From Ochotona curzoniae (lineage: Eukaryota; Chordata; Mammalia; Lagomorpha; Ochotonidae), in contig NW_024464918.1 of NCBI RefSeq assembly GCF_017591425.1, positions 10,662,001-10,726,000 of the forward strand: 64,000 nt of DNA. Direction: 5' to 3'. Positions 12,546-24,825 of the stretch are shown here, piece by piece. Position 1 is the stretch's first letter. The number at the start of each line of letters is the position of its first letter. The notes under the pieces were generated by a model that worked only from the letters and a program-made list of their open reading frames with translations, searched no databases and was not told where the DNA came from. Both the position numbers and the translations under genes were made by a program.

Positions 12546-12851
12546 CTTGTTTCAAAAATCTATTTTTATTGGAAAAGTGGATCAGATTTATGCAGAGGAA
12601 AGACAGAAGGATTTTCCATGCACTGGTTCACTTCCCAAACGGCCGTAATGAAGCCAGGAGCTGGGAGCTTCCTGTGGGTCTCCCACATGGGTGCAGGGTC
12701 CCTAGGACTTCACGTCCTCCACTGCTTTCCCAGGCCACAAGCAGGGAGCTGGATGGGAAGTGGAGTAGGAGGATCATGAATCAGTGCCGATAAGGGATCC
12801 TGGAACTTGCCAGGTGAGGATTTACCCGTTGAGTCACTGAGCCAGGCCCCA
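12546..12851 (-). mobile_element. C-SINE inserted in L1
   Basis: Splits the L1 3' end. The head reads GAGTCACTGAGCCAGGCCCC. Confidence 0.88.
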
Positions 12852-13455
12852 AAGTTGAAATTCTTTGTGCAATGTTAAGTAGAAATGCAAAATGGTATGA
12901 TCCTTATGAGAAAGAGTACAATGATTTCTCAAAAAAAAAAAAATGGAACTACCATATATTCTATCAATCTTACTTTCTAAGTCTCCAAAAGAATTAAAAT
13001 AAGGATTTCAAATAGATATTAGAATGTCTATTGTCATTGCAACACTAATCAGAGTCATCAAGTTGTAGAAACAACCTAAATATCCATTAACAGACACGTG
13101 GATAAGGAATGCGCAGTAACACATACAATGTGATATTATTCAGCCTTTAAAAAAAGAAATCGTGTCATATGCAACACAAATGAACTTAGACAACACAATG
13201 CTACATGAAATAAGCCAGTTACAGAGGGAGAAATCTGCATGTCTGTACTTATATGAATATCTAAAATTGTCAAATTCAGAGTGGAAAATGTTTTCCAATG
13301 ACTGGGAGTTGCTGATCAACTGACATAAAATTTCAATTACACAAGAGAAATGTCAGAGAGCTCTGTAATACAATATTGTACCCATAATTAAAAATATCAT
13401 ATATTGCATACTCAAAACATGTGTTAAGAGTTTAAATCTTAAGTGTTCTTACCAC
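12852..13455 (+). mobile_element. L1 3' end and 3'UTR
   Basis: It continues with the 'AACAACCTAAATATCCATTA ... GGATAAGGAATGCGC ... GTGATATTATTCAGCC' order typical of ancient L1 3' ends. It terminates near 13455. Confidence 0.8.
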
Positions 13456-13605
13456 AATCAAACAGTATTACAAGAAAGTGAAAAGGCTAAAGTTTCAGTT
13501 CCCAGTGTGAATGGACTGCTGAGATCACTGCTTTATTAAAATTCATTGCATAATAGCTGTGTACTCAGAACACCTTTATTAGAATTTGTTTCCTAGGCTA
13601 TTTTT

Positions 13606-13892
13606 TCTTAAAGACTTTTTTTTTATTTTAAAGAAAAATTTGACAGAGACAGAAAAAGATCTTCCACCCACTGTTTCACTCCCAAATGGCTGCAAAAGCC
13701 AGAGCTGGGCCCATCTGAAGTAAGGAGCGAGGAGCTTCTTTCTGGCTCTCCCGTGTGCGTGCAGGACCATGTTCCACTGCCCTGCCAGGTTATAAACAGG
13801 GAGCTGAATTGGAAGTGCAGCACCCGGGACTCAAACTGGTGCCCATATGGGATGCTACTATCCCAGGAGGATTATGCCACCACCCCAGCACT
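13606..13892 (-). mobile_element. C-SINE (old)
   Basis: Body segments GAGCGAGGAGCTTCTTTCTG and TTATAAACAGGGAGCTGAAT in reverse orientation. Confidence 0.8.
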
Positions 13893-14206
13893 TTTTATGG
13901 TATTTCAACTGCAATTTACTGATGCTGGTTTTTTTTTTAAACATAAAAGTCGGGATATAAATACAAATATAATCTTCAAAAGAGTGAAAATACATAACTA
14001 TTCCAATAAGGGTTCAAAATTCTGAAACCCTCGTTGTTACTAAAATAGTCTCCCTTAAAGTTATTTTTTTTTAGAATCAATTACAATTTACTTCAATTTA
14101 GGACTAAAGGTAAAAGACCCAGTTTGATATACCTGTTTGGGGTTAGAATAACAATGAAAAAATGAGTTGGCTTAATATTTTGATACTCTGTGAAGCTATT
14201 ACAAAT

Positions 14207-14535
14207 CCTAAGGCTGGTGCCAGCTGGTGTTATATATGGTGTTAAACTCCTACCTGCAGGGCTAGCATCAGATAAGAATGCCTGTTTGAGTTCCAGCTGC
14301 TCCACTTTCCATTCAGCTCTCTGCTTATGGTCTGAGAAAACAGTAGAGGATGGCCCAGGTGCTTGGTCCCCCGCACTCACATTGCAGACCCAGAAGAAGC
14401 TCCTGGCTCCTGGCCTCGGATGGGGTCAGCACAGGCCATTGCGGCCATTTGGGGGAGTGAACCAGCAGATGGAAGATCTATCTGCCCCTTTCTCTGTAAT
14501 TCTTTCAAGTAAAAATAAACTAACTTTAAAAAAGA
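14207..14535 (+). mobile_element. C-SINE (old)
   Basis: AAGGCTGGTGCCAGCTGGTG head, CAGCTGCTCCACTTTCC body, AAAATAAAC tail. Confidence 0.8.
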
Positions 14536-14899
14536 AATAAGCCACATATATAGATACAGTCTTGAAATGATTTACCAAGAGACTGTTCAGTGAATTTATA
14601 CTAGTTGTAGCATCATTTCAATTTTGTGCTTTAAAATGTTTTATTTATATATGGACTATTTCTAGGAGATTGTCTAAATTATTTTTAGCTTGCAAATAGC
14701 TGTTTTTCCAAAAATACTGATTTGCTTGTGTGTATTTTTATATGTTTTACTACTAGGTCTTAGATTTAAAGATCCTTAAGGATAAAGACCCTGCTTTATT
14801 TTTCTTGATAGTTCCACATTCACAGGAAATTACACACAGACAACACTGTGTATAAATCAGTACGCTCAGATTCATTTGTTACAAAGGCAAGTCAAGTTA

Positions 14900-15200
14900 A
14901 ATAGTGGAGGTGCGGGCATTGAGCTTGGCACTAACATGCCTGCATCCCATTCGGCGTACTTGGGTTTGATCTGTGGCTGCAACTCTGAAGTCCAGCTTCC
15001 TGCTAATGCAGACCTGGGAAGCAGGTATGATGACTCAGTTCATTGGGTTGCTGTCCCCCACACTAAGGACTTCAACTGAGTTCTTGGCTTCTAACCGTAA
15101 CCCTGCCTATTCTCAATTTTTGTGGGCAAATGGGGAAATGAACCAACAGATAGGAGCATTTTTTTCCCTCAAATGAAAAAAAAATCAAACTTTCTTTAAA
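14900..15200 (+). mobile_element. C-SINE (ancient)
   Basis: GGTGCGGGCATTGAGCTTGG head and GGAAATGAACCAACAGATAG near the 3' end. Confidence 0.65.
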
Positions 15201-18200
15201 ATAAAATGGGAGCTTATTTGAGGATGCACTTGAACAGCATGTAACAAAATTTTCATATCCTTATCTCATAAACAAGTCCAACCGAAAGCTGACAATTGTT
15301 TGCCATTATAACTGTTATTGGGGTGTTAACAAAAGAGATAAAACTTTACATTTTTTTTCCCAGAAAGTGGGTAATGTATCATGTTTATCCTACAATTCAC
15401 AGCCATCTGCAGTTATATTTGCCTTTATAAAATTAATAGTCTGTGTGTTACATAGAAAGGGTCCAGCTTGGTTTGGGAACTTCTCACCGCACGGTGAGCA
15501 GTTAGAAACAGCTGGCCGCGAAGGGTTCTGACTGCCACGGAAGCATTTACCATGGGTCATTGTCATCCTTGCCACACCAGACCAGCCCACCAACTCTTAA
15601 GGATATTCTAAAACCCATGAGCAGATGGATGCTGCTGCACTCCATTGCTTCACTCAAAACATTTCCTGAAGATCATACCAAGGAGCACAGATGAATGCCT
15701 TTTAAAAATTTTTTTTTCAGATCAAAACTGAGTACATCCAGAACATGTAACTTTGTAAAGTTTCAGAGAAGGTGTCTCTCTCGCCTTCTAGGAGATTCTA
15801 TAGTGCTGAAAAGTTACCAACCTGAAAAGTTATGAAACCTAAAATGACTTGAGAGGTAACATGTTACACTGTCTTTCCAGACAATACATACATCCCATCA
15901 ACACACATTTGCACAGCGCAATTGAAGAGAGAATATCAATGGAGAGAGAGATTTCGCTGCCACCTTTACACTTTACAAAACACCTACCGTGTTATTCACA
16001 TGTTCTTCCCACAAACGCCACTCTTTCACTCGTGAGAACAGGAAAGCACAGAGAAGTTGCCTGCTAAGTCTAGGTTGCTCGTGGATCACTCTTAGGATCT
16101 GCACTCAGGTTTCTTTGGCCTGAAAGCTGATTTCTCTCTGCTCGCCGCCCCCGTGTAGGTCAGGCAGAGCACGATGAACAGTGTGGGCTCTGGAACCAGT
16201 TCAGCTGGGCTTCCGTCTTAATGCCACAGCTTCCCACCTGGGAGGCCCGGACAACACACTTACCTTCCCATCACTGTATCTCAGGTTCCCCAAACTTTGA
16301 AAAGGCCATGTTAACACTAACTATCCCAATACAGCAATAGTAAACCTAAAGGGATTTTTTTTTCAAGTACTTAGAAATGCACCTAGTAATCATTTGGTCT
16401 AATTTTAAATTATGATTCCGGAGAAAAGTAATTTTAAAAATGTACACCTTGAGGGGCGCGCGAGAGAAATAGGATCAAGTTGTGAATCGGATGTAGGTAG
16501 ATCATGTTAAGAAAAATCGAGAAATTCTAGTCTGCCTACTTGTGAGGATGGATGTGGAGACAGCAAGCATGAATGGAAACGGCAAAGGATATTAAAGAAG
16601 GTAAACAGATGATAGAGTTGTCCTGTGGATTGGAATGCACTGACACGTGTTGTTTTTACTGGCTTGTGGCTGTTGTTTGCTACTCTTTAAACAGACATAT
16701 AACTTTGTTGAACCCTCTCAAAAGGAGTTGTATATAAAATAAACTCTATACAGTTTCAACTCCTATGAGGGATTTATTCCACTTGCTCAGCTCCAGCAAA
16801 GGCTTCGGGAAACAAAGAATCAACTGTGATTCCTAAATGAGCAGCAGTCCCCGTGGTTCAGTTACTCAAAGCTTCCAGCAGCACCGGGCCTAATAGTTCA
16901 TGCTGCTCAGCTGGGTTCTGAGCCTGGGGCTCTCCGTGACTTTTCCGAGAGCTTCATGATTGGTTTGCTTCCATGGGATTTGGATCAAGATGAAAAATGA
17001 GCCCAAGGTTATTTGGAAACAGTTCATATTTAAGAAACCTTCAAATATTCGCAAATAAACAGTTCTCTATAAATATTGTATAATAACCCTATAATAACTT
17101 CCTATTTGCTGATGTTTATCATGGGGGGGAAATTAGAAAAGGGAAGAACTGTATTTCAAAAGTTAGGATTTCAGGATAAGATCCAAACCATTTGGAAGCG
17201 TTTGACATCATTTTAGTCGGAAGGGAATAACAGTTCATAAGGAAAGGAAATTGTATTTGAATTTCCCAGCACTGTGATAAAAAAAAAAAAGTATTCTGTC
17301 TAGATAATACCTTTTCCTGACTGAGCATCCCTACCCTCCAGCACCCAACCAATCAACCCCTGTCCCCACCAATTCATTTTCAGGGCCTGTACTGTTCTGT
17401 GGTTAAAGGGATGGAGTAATGGAGATTAACAGCATCTGTCTGTCTTTAATGCACAAAGAAGCCAAATGCAACAATCCCTGGAACACCTAACGACTAAAGC
17501 GCCTTTCCACTCATCACCCACCCCCGCCCTTTCGTGGCATTTGTGCTAAGCCTAACCCTTCATTCTGGTGCAAGGCTACCCTTCGGGACTGGCTCTGCAT
17601 TCGTTAGCCAAACCAGCCATTGTCCATGGCAGACCTGCTGGCCGCAAAATCAGCCTGTACAAAAGCAGCTTCTGATGCCGTGAAAAGCTCAGACAGAAAT
17701 GTAATAAACAACGTTTTGAATTACATTTTGGACATTTAAAAATGCTCTGGGCTCAATTTCATAAGGCATTTGCATTTGTAATGAAAAAAAAAAATCCATC
17801 ACTGAGTTTCCACTCTCAGGTTAACAGGCTCTTTTATGTTGTAAATTTTTTTTTGCAGGAGCAATTACAAATTGTACACAGATTCATTATTTCCTGAGTA
17901 CTTTATCAGGACATTTCCCCATACATCTAATTTGTCCTGTCTGAAATGTAACTTGACATAAGGGATTTTCTTAATTGCTTTTGAAGCCCTTCCAAGATAA
18001 TCAACTGCTTTTTGGAGCATGATAAAAGACAGTAGACGATATTGCCAGTCTGTTTTAGGGGCATAAGCTGAAGTTTTTGGGTAAGAGATAGCAAGGAAAA
18101 GCAACATTTGCCTTTTCAACTGTTCAGCATCTCTCCTTTTAATTTGTTTTGCATTTTAATGATGTTGTCAGTGTCTAACAATAAGAAAAAAGAAATATAT

Positions 18201-18270
18201 CTGCCCCATTGCAGCTACACTGTCACTTTGGGTGTAAACACAGTCAATATTTACAAAGGATAAAAGTAAA
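15201..18270. other. Intergenic, longest repeat-poor stretch of the left flank
   Basis: Three kilobases almost without SINEs in a SINE-dense window. 17640-18120 has an octamer ATTTGCAT (about 17770) and an AT-rich, low-CpG composition like conserved enhancers. No exon is recognised. Confidence 0.4.
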
Positions 18271-18719
18271 AATCTTTGGGTCAAAGCTGTGGCATATCAG
18301 ATAGGATGTGCTCTAGGCATAGCTAGTTCAAGGTCACGAGTTTGGAAGCCTGGTCCTTTGCCTACGTAATCCTTTCTGCCTATCGGTGTGTCAAACGACA
18401 CCTATCATTACCTGGAAACTCAGAGGGAAGCCCACGTTGAGGAAGGGCTTTCTGGTGTTTTCATCACTTGCGTTTGGCTCTCTCTCACACTTTCAGGCTC
18501 CCGGCCTGTGGAGCACCCGTTTGCTTTCTTACTCCCCTTGAACAGACTGCAGAGGTAGCAATCTCTCTCTCTCCCTTACCTTTTTTTTTCACTTCTTTGC
18601 TCACTCTCCGTGAAAATGGCCCATGTATGTCTTCCTCGCCCTGCAGATACACCATACCTCTTGCTTAAGCCGTGTTGCTGCTTGTGCTTAAAATGTTTTT
18701 TTAATTAAAAGGCAAGACC

Positions 18720-19030
18720 CTAGCAAATAACCATTAGGAACAAGCCTAGACCATATGGTCACCAGTTTGAGTCCCTGCTGCTCCTCTTCTGATCCAACTC
18801 CATGCTAATATACCCCGGAAAGCAGCAAGAGATAGCCCAAATGTTTGCGCCCCTGCATCCACATGGGAGACCCAGCAAAGCTCCTAGCTTTGGACCAGCC
18901 CAGCGCAGTCATTTAGGAAATGAACTAGCGGATGGAAAAAAAAAAATCTCTCTTGTTTCATATCTCTGTTTAACTCTGCCTTTCAAATAAATACATAAAT
19001 CTTACACAAAATGAAATTAAAAAAAAAAAC
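18720..19030 (+). mobile_element. C-SINE (old)
   Basis: AGTTTGAGTCCCTGCTGCTC box B, AATGAACTAGCGGATGGAAA, A-tail. Confidence 0.75.
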
Positions 19031-19189
19031 GTTATAAAAAGTGGTGAAACCAAAAGTAAAACAGCCAAATTTCTGGAGAAGGAACCTTACTAAAAGCTGG
19101 TGTTTCTGCTAATTTCCAGGTATTCAGATGGCAAATTGAACTTCATAGATGTGATTGAGGTAATCAACCTTAAAATGTGGACACAATAA

Positions 19190-19465
19190 ACCCATGCTGT
19201 GGCTTAGCACATCAAACCGCGACCTGCAGAGTGTGCATCTTGTTGGGTGTTGGCTTGACCCAGCTCCCTGCTGATGACTTGAGAAAAGCATCAGAAGATG
19301 GTACTCATGTCTAACATGCAGAAGAAACTGCTGGCTTCAGCCTGGCCCAGCCATAGTCAGGCCACGTGGGAGTGAACGAATGGTTGGAAGACATCTGGTT
19401 TCCTCTGCATCTTTCTTACTGTGACTCTACCTTTCACATTCTTAAATAAATCTGAAAGAAGAAAA
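19190..19465 (+). mobile_element. C-SINE (old)
   Basis: CATGCTGTGGCTTAGCACAT head to TTTCACATTCTTAAATAAAT tail. Confidence 0.75.
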
Positions 19466-19892
19466 AAGGACGTAGGGATGATTCTTTCTGAGAGTGTCCG
19501 ACATGCACCCTTGAAGTGGGTGATGCTTCCTGGCTGATCAGAGATAATGAAGATTTTATATAAAGACTCAATTGGCTCCTCTACTTTCATGATGGTGAAA
19601 AGGGAAAGAAGCCAAGGGATCATGAGGGCCTGTAGAAATGGGGAACTAGCCTCAGTTATAACCATAAACAAGGACCTCATGCTCGCAGGTTCCCGGAACT
19701 GAATTCCACCAATCCCCAAAGCTGAAAATGTATTCTACCCTAGAGCCTCCACACACTTTGACTGGCGCAGTGTGTATCAGACTTCTGATCTCAGAACTGC
19801 AATACGAGGGTGCTGCAAAAAGCTCATGAAAAACCTTATGAAGAGATACTTAGGTAAAAATTCAAAATCACATGTATTATAAAAGCATTCAT

Positions 19893-20205
19893 GAAAGGGG
19901 CTAATCCTCCACCTGTAACTGTCGGCATCCTTTATGGGCACTGGTTCACGTCCTGGCTCCTCCGCTTCTCATCCTGCTTGTGACCTGGGAAAGCAACAAA
20001 GGATGACCCAAGGCCTTGCGACCCTGCACTCGCACGAAAGAGCCGGAAGGGGCTCCGAGTTCCCGGCTTTTAGATCGGCTCAGCTCGGGCTATTGTGGTC
20101 ACTTGGGGAATATATCAGTGAGTAAAGATCATTGTCTCTCCTTTTCTCTTTAAATCTGCCTTTCTAATAGAAATATTTTTAAAAATTCATGAAAATGAAT
20201 ATTAT
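19893..20205 (+). mobile_element. C-SINE
   Basis: Partially degraded head; GCACTGGTTCACGTCCTGGC box B and a complete 3' half. Confidence 0.8.
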
Positions 20206-20283
20206 GAAAAAAAAACTGCATGGATTTCAGTTTTTTAAACCAAAATAAACATTATTTTCCATTAAAATTTTGAAATACCTTTG

Positions 20284-20635
20284 TGTTGCAAGCCGCATCT
20301 GTATGCACTGGCCACATGCTGTGCCTAAAATGGCGCCGGCCGGAGAAGCCACACCTTCGTGCGTGTCACGTAGCCTAGCGCATGCGCAGTGAGCTGCGGC
20401 GTGGCCGGCGCGTGAACACTGGGGACTGACGAATCCGGTCGCCCAGGACCCTGCGTGATCATGACGCTGACCTATCATCGGCGGAGGCGGGGCCAGTCAG
20501 CACATAAGAGCAGAAAGACTGCCGGGGTCCGCCCCTTCCTCTTCCTCATCTTTGTGCGCGCAATAAACTTTACCGCAGAAGGCTTCACTCGCGTCTGCCT
20601 CTTACTGCTGGGCGGTAAGACACGTGGGCGCGACA
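20284..20635 (+). mobile_element. Solo LTR of an ERV2/ERVK-type endogenous retrovirus
   Basis: A 352-bp CpG-rich block starts TGTTGC and ends GCGACA. It is flanked by perfect 6-bp direct repeats CCTTTG (20278-20283 and 20636-20641). A 6-bp duplication is typical of class II retroviruses. Inside are a GCGCATGCGCAG palindrome-like site, AATAAA at 20562-20567 and a short GC-rich R/U5-like end. No internal viral sequence adjoins it, so it is a recombined solo LTR. The intact target duplication and retained CpGs suggest a recent insertion. Confidence 0.85.
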
Positions 20636-20680
20636 CCTTTGTAAACATTTGAGTCACTACTAACATGAAAAGTGAGTTAT

Positions 20681-20983
20681 GGGGCCTGGTGCAGTAGCCT
20701 AGTGGCTGAAGTCCTTACCTTGAATGTGCCGGGATCGCAAATGGCCACCAGTTCTAATCCCAGCAGTCCTGCTTCCCATCCAGCTCCTGGTTTGTGGCCT
20801 GGGAAAGCAGCTGAGGAAGGCCCAAAGCTTTGGGATCCTGCACTCATGTTGGAGACCTGGAAGAGGCTCTGGCATTGTGGCCACTTGGGGAGTGAATCAA
20901 TGAATGGAAGATCTTCCTCTCTATCTCTCTTCCTCTCTGTATATGACTTTTCAATACAAATGAAATGAATCTTTTTTAAAAAA
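20681..20983 (+). mobile_element. C-SINE (young subtype)
   Basis: Starts GGGGCCTGGTGCAGTAGC. TGAGTTAT repeats flank it (20673-20680 and 20984-20991). An internal deletion removes part of the body near 20870. Confidence 0.9.
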
Positions 20984-21062
20984 TGAGTTATATTATCCAT
21001 TGCATAATACCAAATTTTCACACCCAGATTATCCTTGAAGTGCCCAAAAACATATATTCGGG

Positions 21063-21396
21063 TTTTTTTTTTTAAGATTTATTTATTTATTGGAAAGTCA
21101 GATATATACAGAGAGGAGAGACAGAGAGGAAGATCTTCCGTCCGATGATTCACTCCCCAAGTGAGCCACAACGGCCGGTGCTGTGCCGATCCAAAGCCAG
21201 GAACCAGGAACCTCCTCGAAATCTCCCACATGGGTGCAGGGTCCCAAGGCTTTGGGCTATCCTCGACTGCTTTCCCAGGCCACAAGCAGGGAGCTGGAAG
21301 GGAAGTGGAGCTGCCGGGATTAGAACTGGCACCCATATGGGATCCTGGCGCGTTCAAGGCGAGGACTTTAGCCACTAGGCCACGCTGCCAGGCCCA
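21063..21396 (-). mobile_element. C-SINE (young subtype)
   Basis: Full length; CATATATT occurs on both sides. The head reads GCCACGCTGCCAGGCCC on the plus strand. Confidence 0.92.
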
Positions 21397-22179
21397 TATA
21401 TTAGTTTTATTATATTTTCATGTAGTGAACATTCTCCAAATGCAACGACTACTCAAAATACTGCTTGCTAAAATCAATTTAAACTATGCCTCATGAAAGA
21501 AAAATATAAGAATTTTAGTCTCATTTCAGAAAGTTGACATTATTAACTTAAGAACACTGATTGGGACATGGGGTAAAGGATAAAAATTAACAGCTTTGTT
21601 TTAGATCAACAAGGTTAATAAGCCATATTGACCCTTAATCATCTCCCAAGAATTGCTCTTGGCAGGAATCAGAGAATTGATTGTTCTCTATTTCAAAGCT
21701 TAGCCTTGAGAGTCTGTAATGAGAAAAGTCCACAGGAGTTGAAGGAATATTTAGATCTTTACAACAAAAAGATACTCCAAAAGTGATGGCAATCATGACT
21801 AATAACAGCACCACTTTTTCCAGGTGAAGGCAGCTGATATTAATTGCCTGGATAAAATGGCTGGTTAAGCCCTTCATTTGTATTAAATGATGCCCTTATC
21901 TAAAATATTTATGTTCAGGCTGCAGTTAATTAACATTCCCAAAGGCATAATAGCAAAAAGAACCAAGTGTAAGTGAGCCAGAGGGTCACACACTACTATG
22001 TAAGGTGTCAAACAAAAATAAATAAATAAAAATCTGACCGTTTCAGCTTATTAAAGTGGGTCAGGAGAAAGTTCAAGATTAAGTTAATAGAATCAATAAC
22101 TGGTGCTTTATATTAAGACAGTGGGTTGAATATGTGCATCACATTTCGTTCTCCCCAAATTTTAAACCAGACATAAAAT
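21397..22179. other. Intergenic, nothing recognised
   Basis: AT-rich unique sequence with TTAATTAAC near 21930. Confidence 0.5.
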
Positions 22180-22478
22180 ATGTGGCTGGTGGAGCTGATA
22201 GCACAGCATAGCACAATAAGCCTCTGACTACAGTGCCAGCAGCCCATATGTACACTGGTTCAAAGTCCAGCTGCTTCACTTCTGAGCCAACTCCTGGCTA
22301 AAGGCCTGGAAAAGCACCAAAGGACAGCCCAAATCCTTGGGCCTGCACCCACATGGGAGATGTGAAAGAAACTCCTGGCTCCTGTCTTCCACCTGCTCAA
22401 ACTCCAGCCACTGGGATGAGCAGATAGATCTCGGTCTCGCCTCCTCCCTAACTCTGTTTTTCAAATTAAAAAAAAAAT
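22180..22478 (+). mobile_element. C-SINE (old)
   Basis: CATAGCACAATAAGCCTCTG head region, body to AACTCTGTTTTTCAAATTAA. Confidence 0.75.
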
Positions 22479-22513
22479 TAATGTCTAAGATAATTTCACA
22501 TTTAAAAAAATAT

Positions 22514-22830
22514 AGGATTGGTGTTGTAGTACAGTGGGTTGCATTATTAGCAATGATGTAGCCATTCCATACAGGGACTGGTTTTTGAGTCTGGGCAGCT
22601 GAACTTCCTCTCTTGTTGATTGGATTTCCATTCATCTGACAGAAGAACACGGCCCAAGCGTTTGTCTCTTGCCAACCATATGGGAGAGCCAGATGGAGTC
22701 CCAGACTCCTGGCTTTAGCCTGGGCCAGCACTGGCCACTGTGACCATCTGGGGAGTGAACGAGCAGATGTGAGATTCTCCGTCTCTCCCCTGCTCTTTGT
22801 AACTCTTCAAGTAAATAATATTTAAAATGA
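22514..22830 (+). mobile_element. C-SINE (old)
   Basis: GGATTGGTGTTGTAGTACAG head to AACTCTTCAAGTAAATAATA tail. Confidence 0.8.
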
Positions 22831-23026
22831 ATAAAACATAATAGAGACTGAAAGAATAAAAAAGGAGATAATCATCAACAAAGTTTCGAAAGCCAGAGAA
22901 ATAGTGAACTGATAGTAAACAGGACCTCGCCGACTCAAAAAAGCTGACTTGGGCTAGTGGTGACAAGCACTGATAATGAAACTACATTTCCCTGACTTGG
23001 GTTTATTTGTAAGAACGGCACAGGAA

Positions 23027-23332
23027 GGGCCCCAGTGTGATGGCTCCGTGGCTAAATCCATGCCTTGCATGTATGCCGGGATCCCATATAGGGACTGGTA
23101 CATGTCCCAGCTGCTCCACTTCCCATCCAGCTCCCTGCTTGTGGCCTGGGAAAGCAGTAGAGGACGGCCCAAATCATTGGGCCTGCACCGGCATGGGAGA
23201 CACTGAAAGAAGCTCCTGGCTCTTGGCTTCAGATCGGCTCAGCTCTAGTCATTCCAGCTGCTTAGGAAGTGAACCAGCAGACAGATCTCTGTCTTTCTCT
23301 CTGTAAATTTGCCTTTCCAATAAATTTAAAAG
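23027..23332 (+). mobile_element. C-SINE abutting the RPL29 pseudogene
   Basis: GGGCCCCAGTGTGATGGCTC head. It ends CCAATAAATTTAAAAG exactly where the minus-strand RPL29 3'UTR similarity stops. Confidence 0.88.
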
Positions 23333-23975
23333 AACAGCAGAGGATGCTAGCCCCAGGCATACAGCAGGCCAGAAGTCACACCAGTCCTTCCGTTCTTGCG
23401 TTAGCAGGCTATTACTATGGAGACCTCATGCGAGCATGGCATCTTTGGGAGGAGCCTGACCTTAAACTGTTGCTGCAGGTGCATGTGCAGCCTGAGCCTG
23501 GGCGTAGGATGGCTTGGACCTTGGCCTTGCCATGCCCTTTGATGTGAGAGGCTTGTTCTGGGTCTTTGCTTTGGTCTTTAGCCAGGCCAGTCTGTGAACC
23601 TTGGCAACATGGGCATGAGCATGCTTCCCAAGCTTGGAATGGGAGATGTTGGCAAGCTGAAAAAGCTTATAGCTATCCCACTTTTGGGGTTCTGGGCTTA
23701 GCTTTCTTAGGCATGAATGGGGCCTTGATGGCCTTGGCATGTGCACTTGTAGCCGTGGCATTGTTGCCTTGCATCTTCTTCAGGTCCTGCTTGTTGTGCT
23801 TCCTAGAAAAACACATGTTCCTCAGGAATTTCAGGTCCACCCCTTTAAGAGATTCGTTATTTTTGCGAGCATGGCTTCTTCATGCCACTTCCGTGCCACT
23901 TCTCGCTCTGCTTGTGTGGGGTGTGATTCTTTGACTTAACCATGTGTGCACTGTAATCTGCGGCTGCCGAAGCCC
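23330..23975 (-). pseudogene. RPL29P: RPL29 processed pseudogene
   Basis: An intronless, decayed copy of ribosomal protein L29. Starting at 23943, the minus strand reads MVKSKNHTPHKQSEKWHGSG then MKKPCSQK and a stop at codon 29. After a frameshift, coding similarity continues: [26 protein letters not shown] sequence, then KLGKHAHAHVAKVHRL and a Lys/Ala-rich tail. The 3'UTR-like part (GAAGGACTGGTGTGAC...TGCTGTTC) runs to about 23330, where a plus-strand C-SINE ends. Multiple stops and shifts make it non-functional. Confidence 0.88.
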
Positions 23976-24074
23976 CTGGGATTGGAAAAAGAACAAAAAT
24001 TAAACCGATTTACTCCAAAATCTTCAGAAGCATCAGGCAGAACAAACACCTCTGAAAGGCAAAATCACATGGGA

Positions 24075-24322
24075 ACAGAGAGATATCCCAGCCCTGTTCC
24101 CAAATGGCTGCAACGGCCAGAGCCGGGCCACCCAGAAACCAGTGGGCTTCCCACATGGGTGCAGGGGCAGAAGGACCTGGGCCATCCTCCACTGCTATCC
24201 CAGGTGCACTATCAGGGAAGTGGATTGGAAGTGAACAGCTGGGATTCAACCTGGTGTCCACAAAAGATGCTGGCATCTTGGTGGGTGAGAGTAACTATGC
24301 AGCCTATTACAATCACAATAGG
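24075..24322 (-). mobile_element. C-SINE fragment
   Basis: Reverse body (CAAATGGCTGCAACGGCCAG ... GGCATCTTGGTGGGTGAG) without a T-rich tail side. Confidence 0.75.
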
Positions 24323-24629
24323 ACAATTGCAACTTTTTAAATGTGGAAGAATAACAACTGCAAAATGAAATAGGTTAAAATGTGCCAACAGTAAAGCCTA
24401 ACACTGCAAAGTCCAGCACAGCAGAACAAGGACATCTGACCAGCTGTGAACGGAACACCACGGCGCTGGTCTTCCCAACAGCACCATTGACAACACAGCC
24501 AACAAAGCCACCTTAAACACTCTGGGCAAAAAAGGATCTCCCAGCTAAATTTTATGCCTGAGTGCTCCACTTGCTTTTTTTTTTTTTTTTTTTAAAACAC
24601 ATTATGGGTGATTTCTCAAAAAGTTACTG

Positions 24630-24797
24630 AGGAGCTGGCATTGTGCCATTGACACCAGCATCCCATATGAGCACCAGTTCTCTGATGCTTCACTTCTCAC
24701 AGCTCCCTGCTAACGTGCCTGAGCAGTACAAGATAGCTCAAGGGTACGGATAGTATAGGCAGTGGCTTAACTCACTGCAACACAATGTTAGACCCTG
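24630..24797 (+). mobile_element. Chimeric C-SINE remnant
   Basis: The 5' part reads in plus orientation (GAGCTGGCATTGTGCC...). From about 24750 the sequence (GGCAGTGGCTTAACTCACTG) is the head of a C-SINE in minus orientation. Confidence 0.6.
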
Positions 24798-24825
24798 TAT
24801 TTTTAAATTTGAAAATGCCAGATGA

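Noticed and set aside
23462..23761. A 99-codon basic open frame on the minus strand.
   Set aside because: It is the frameshifted C-terminal half of the RPL29 pseudogene with a stop and frame break upstream, not an independent gene.
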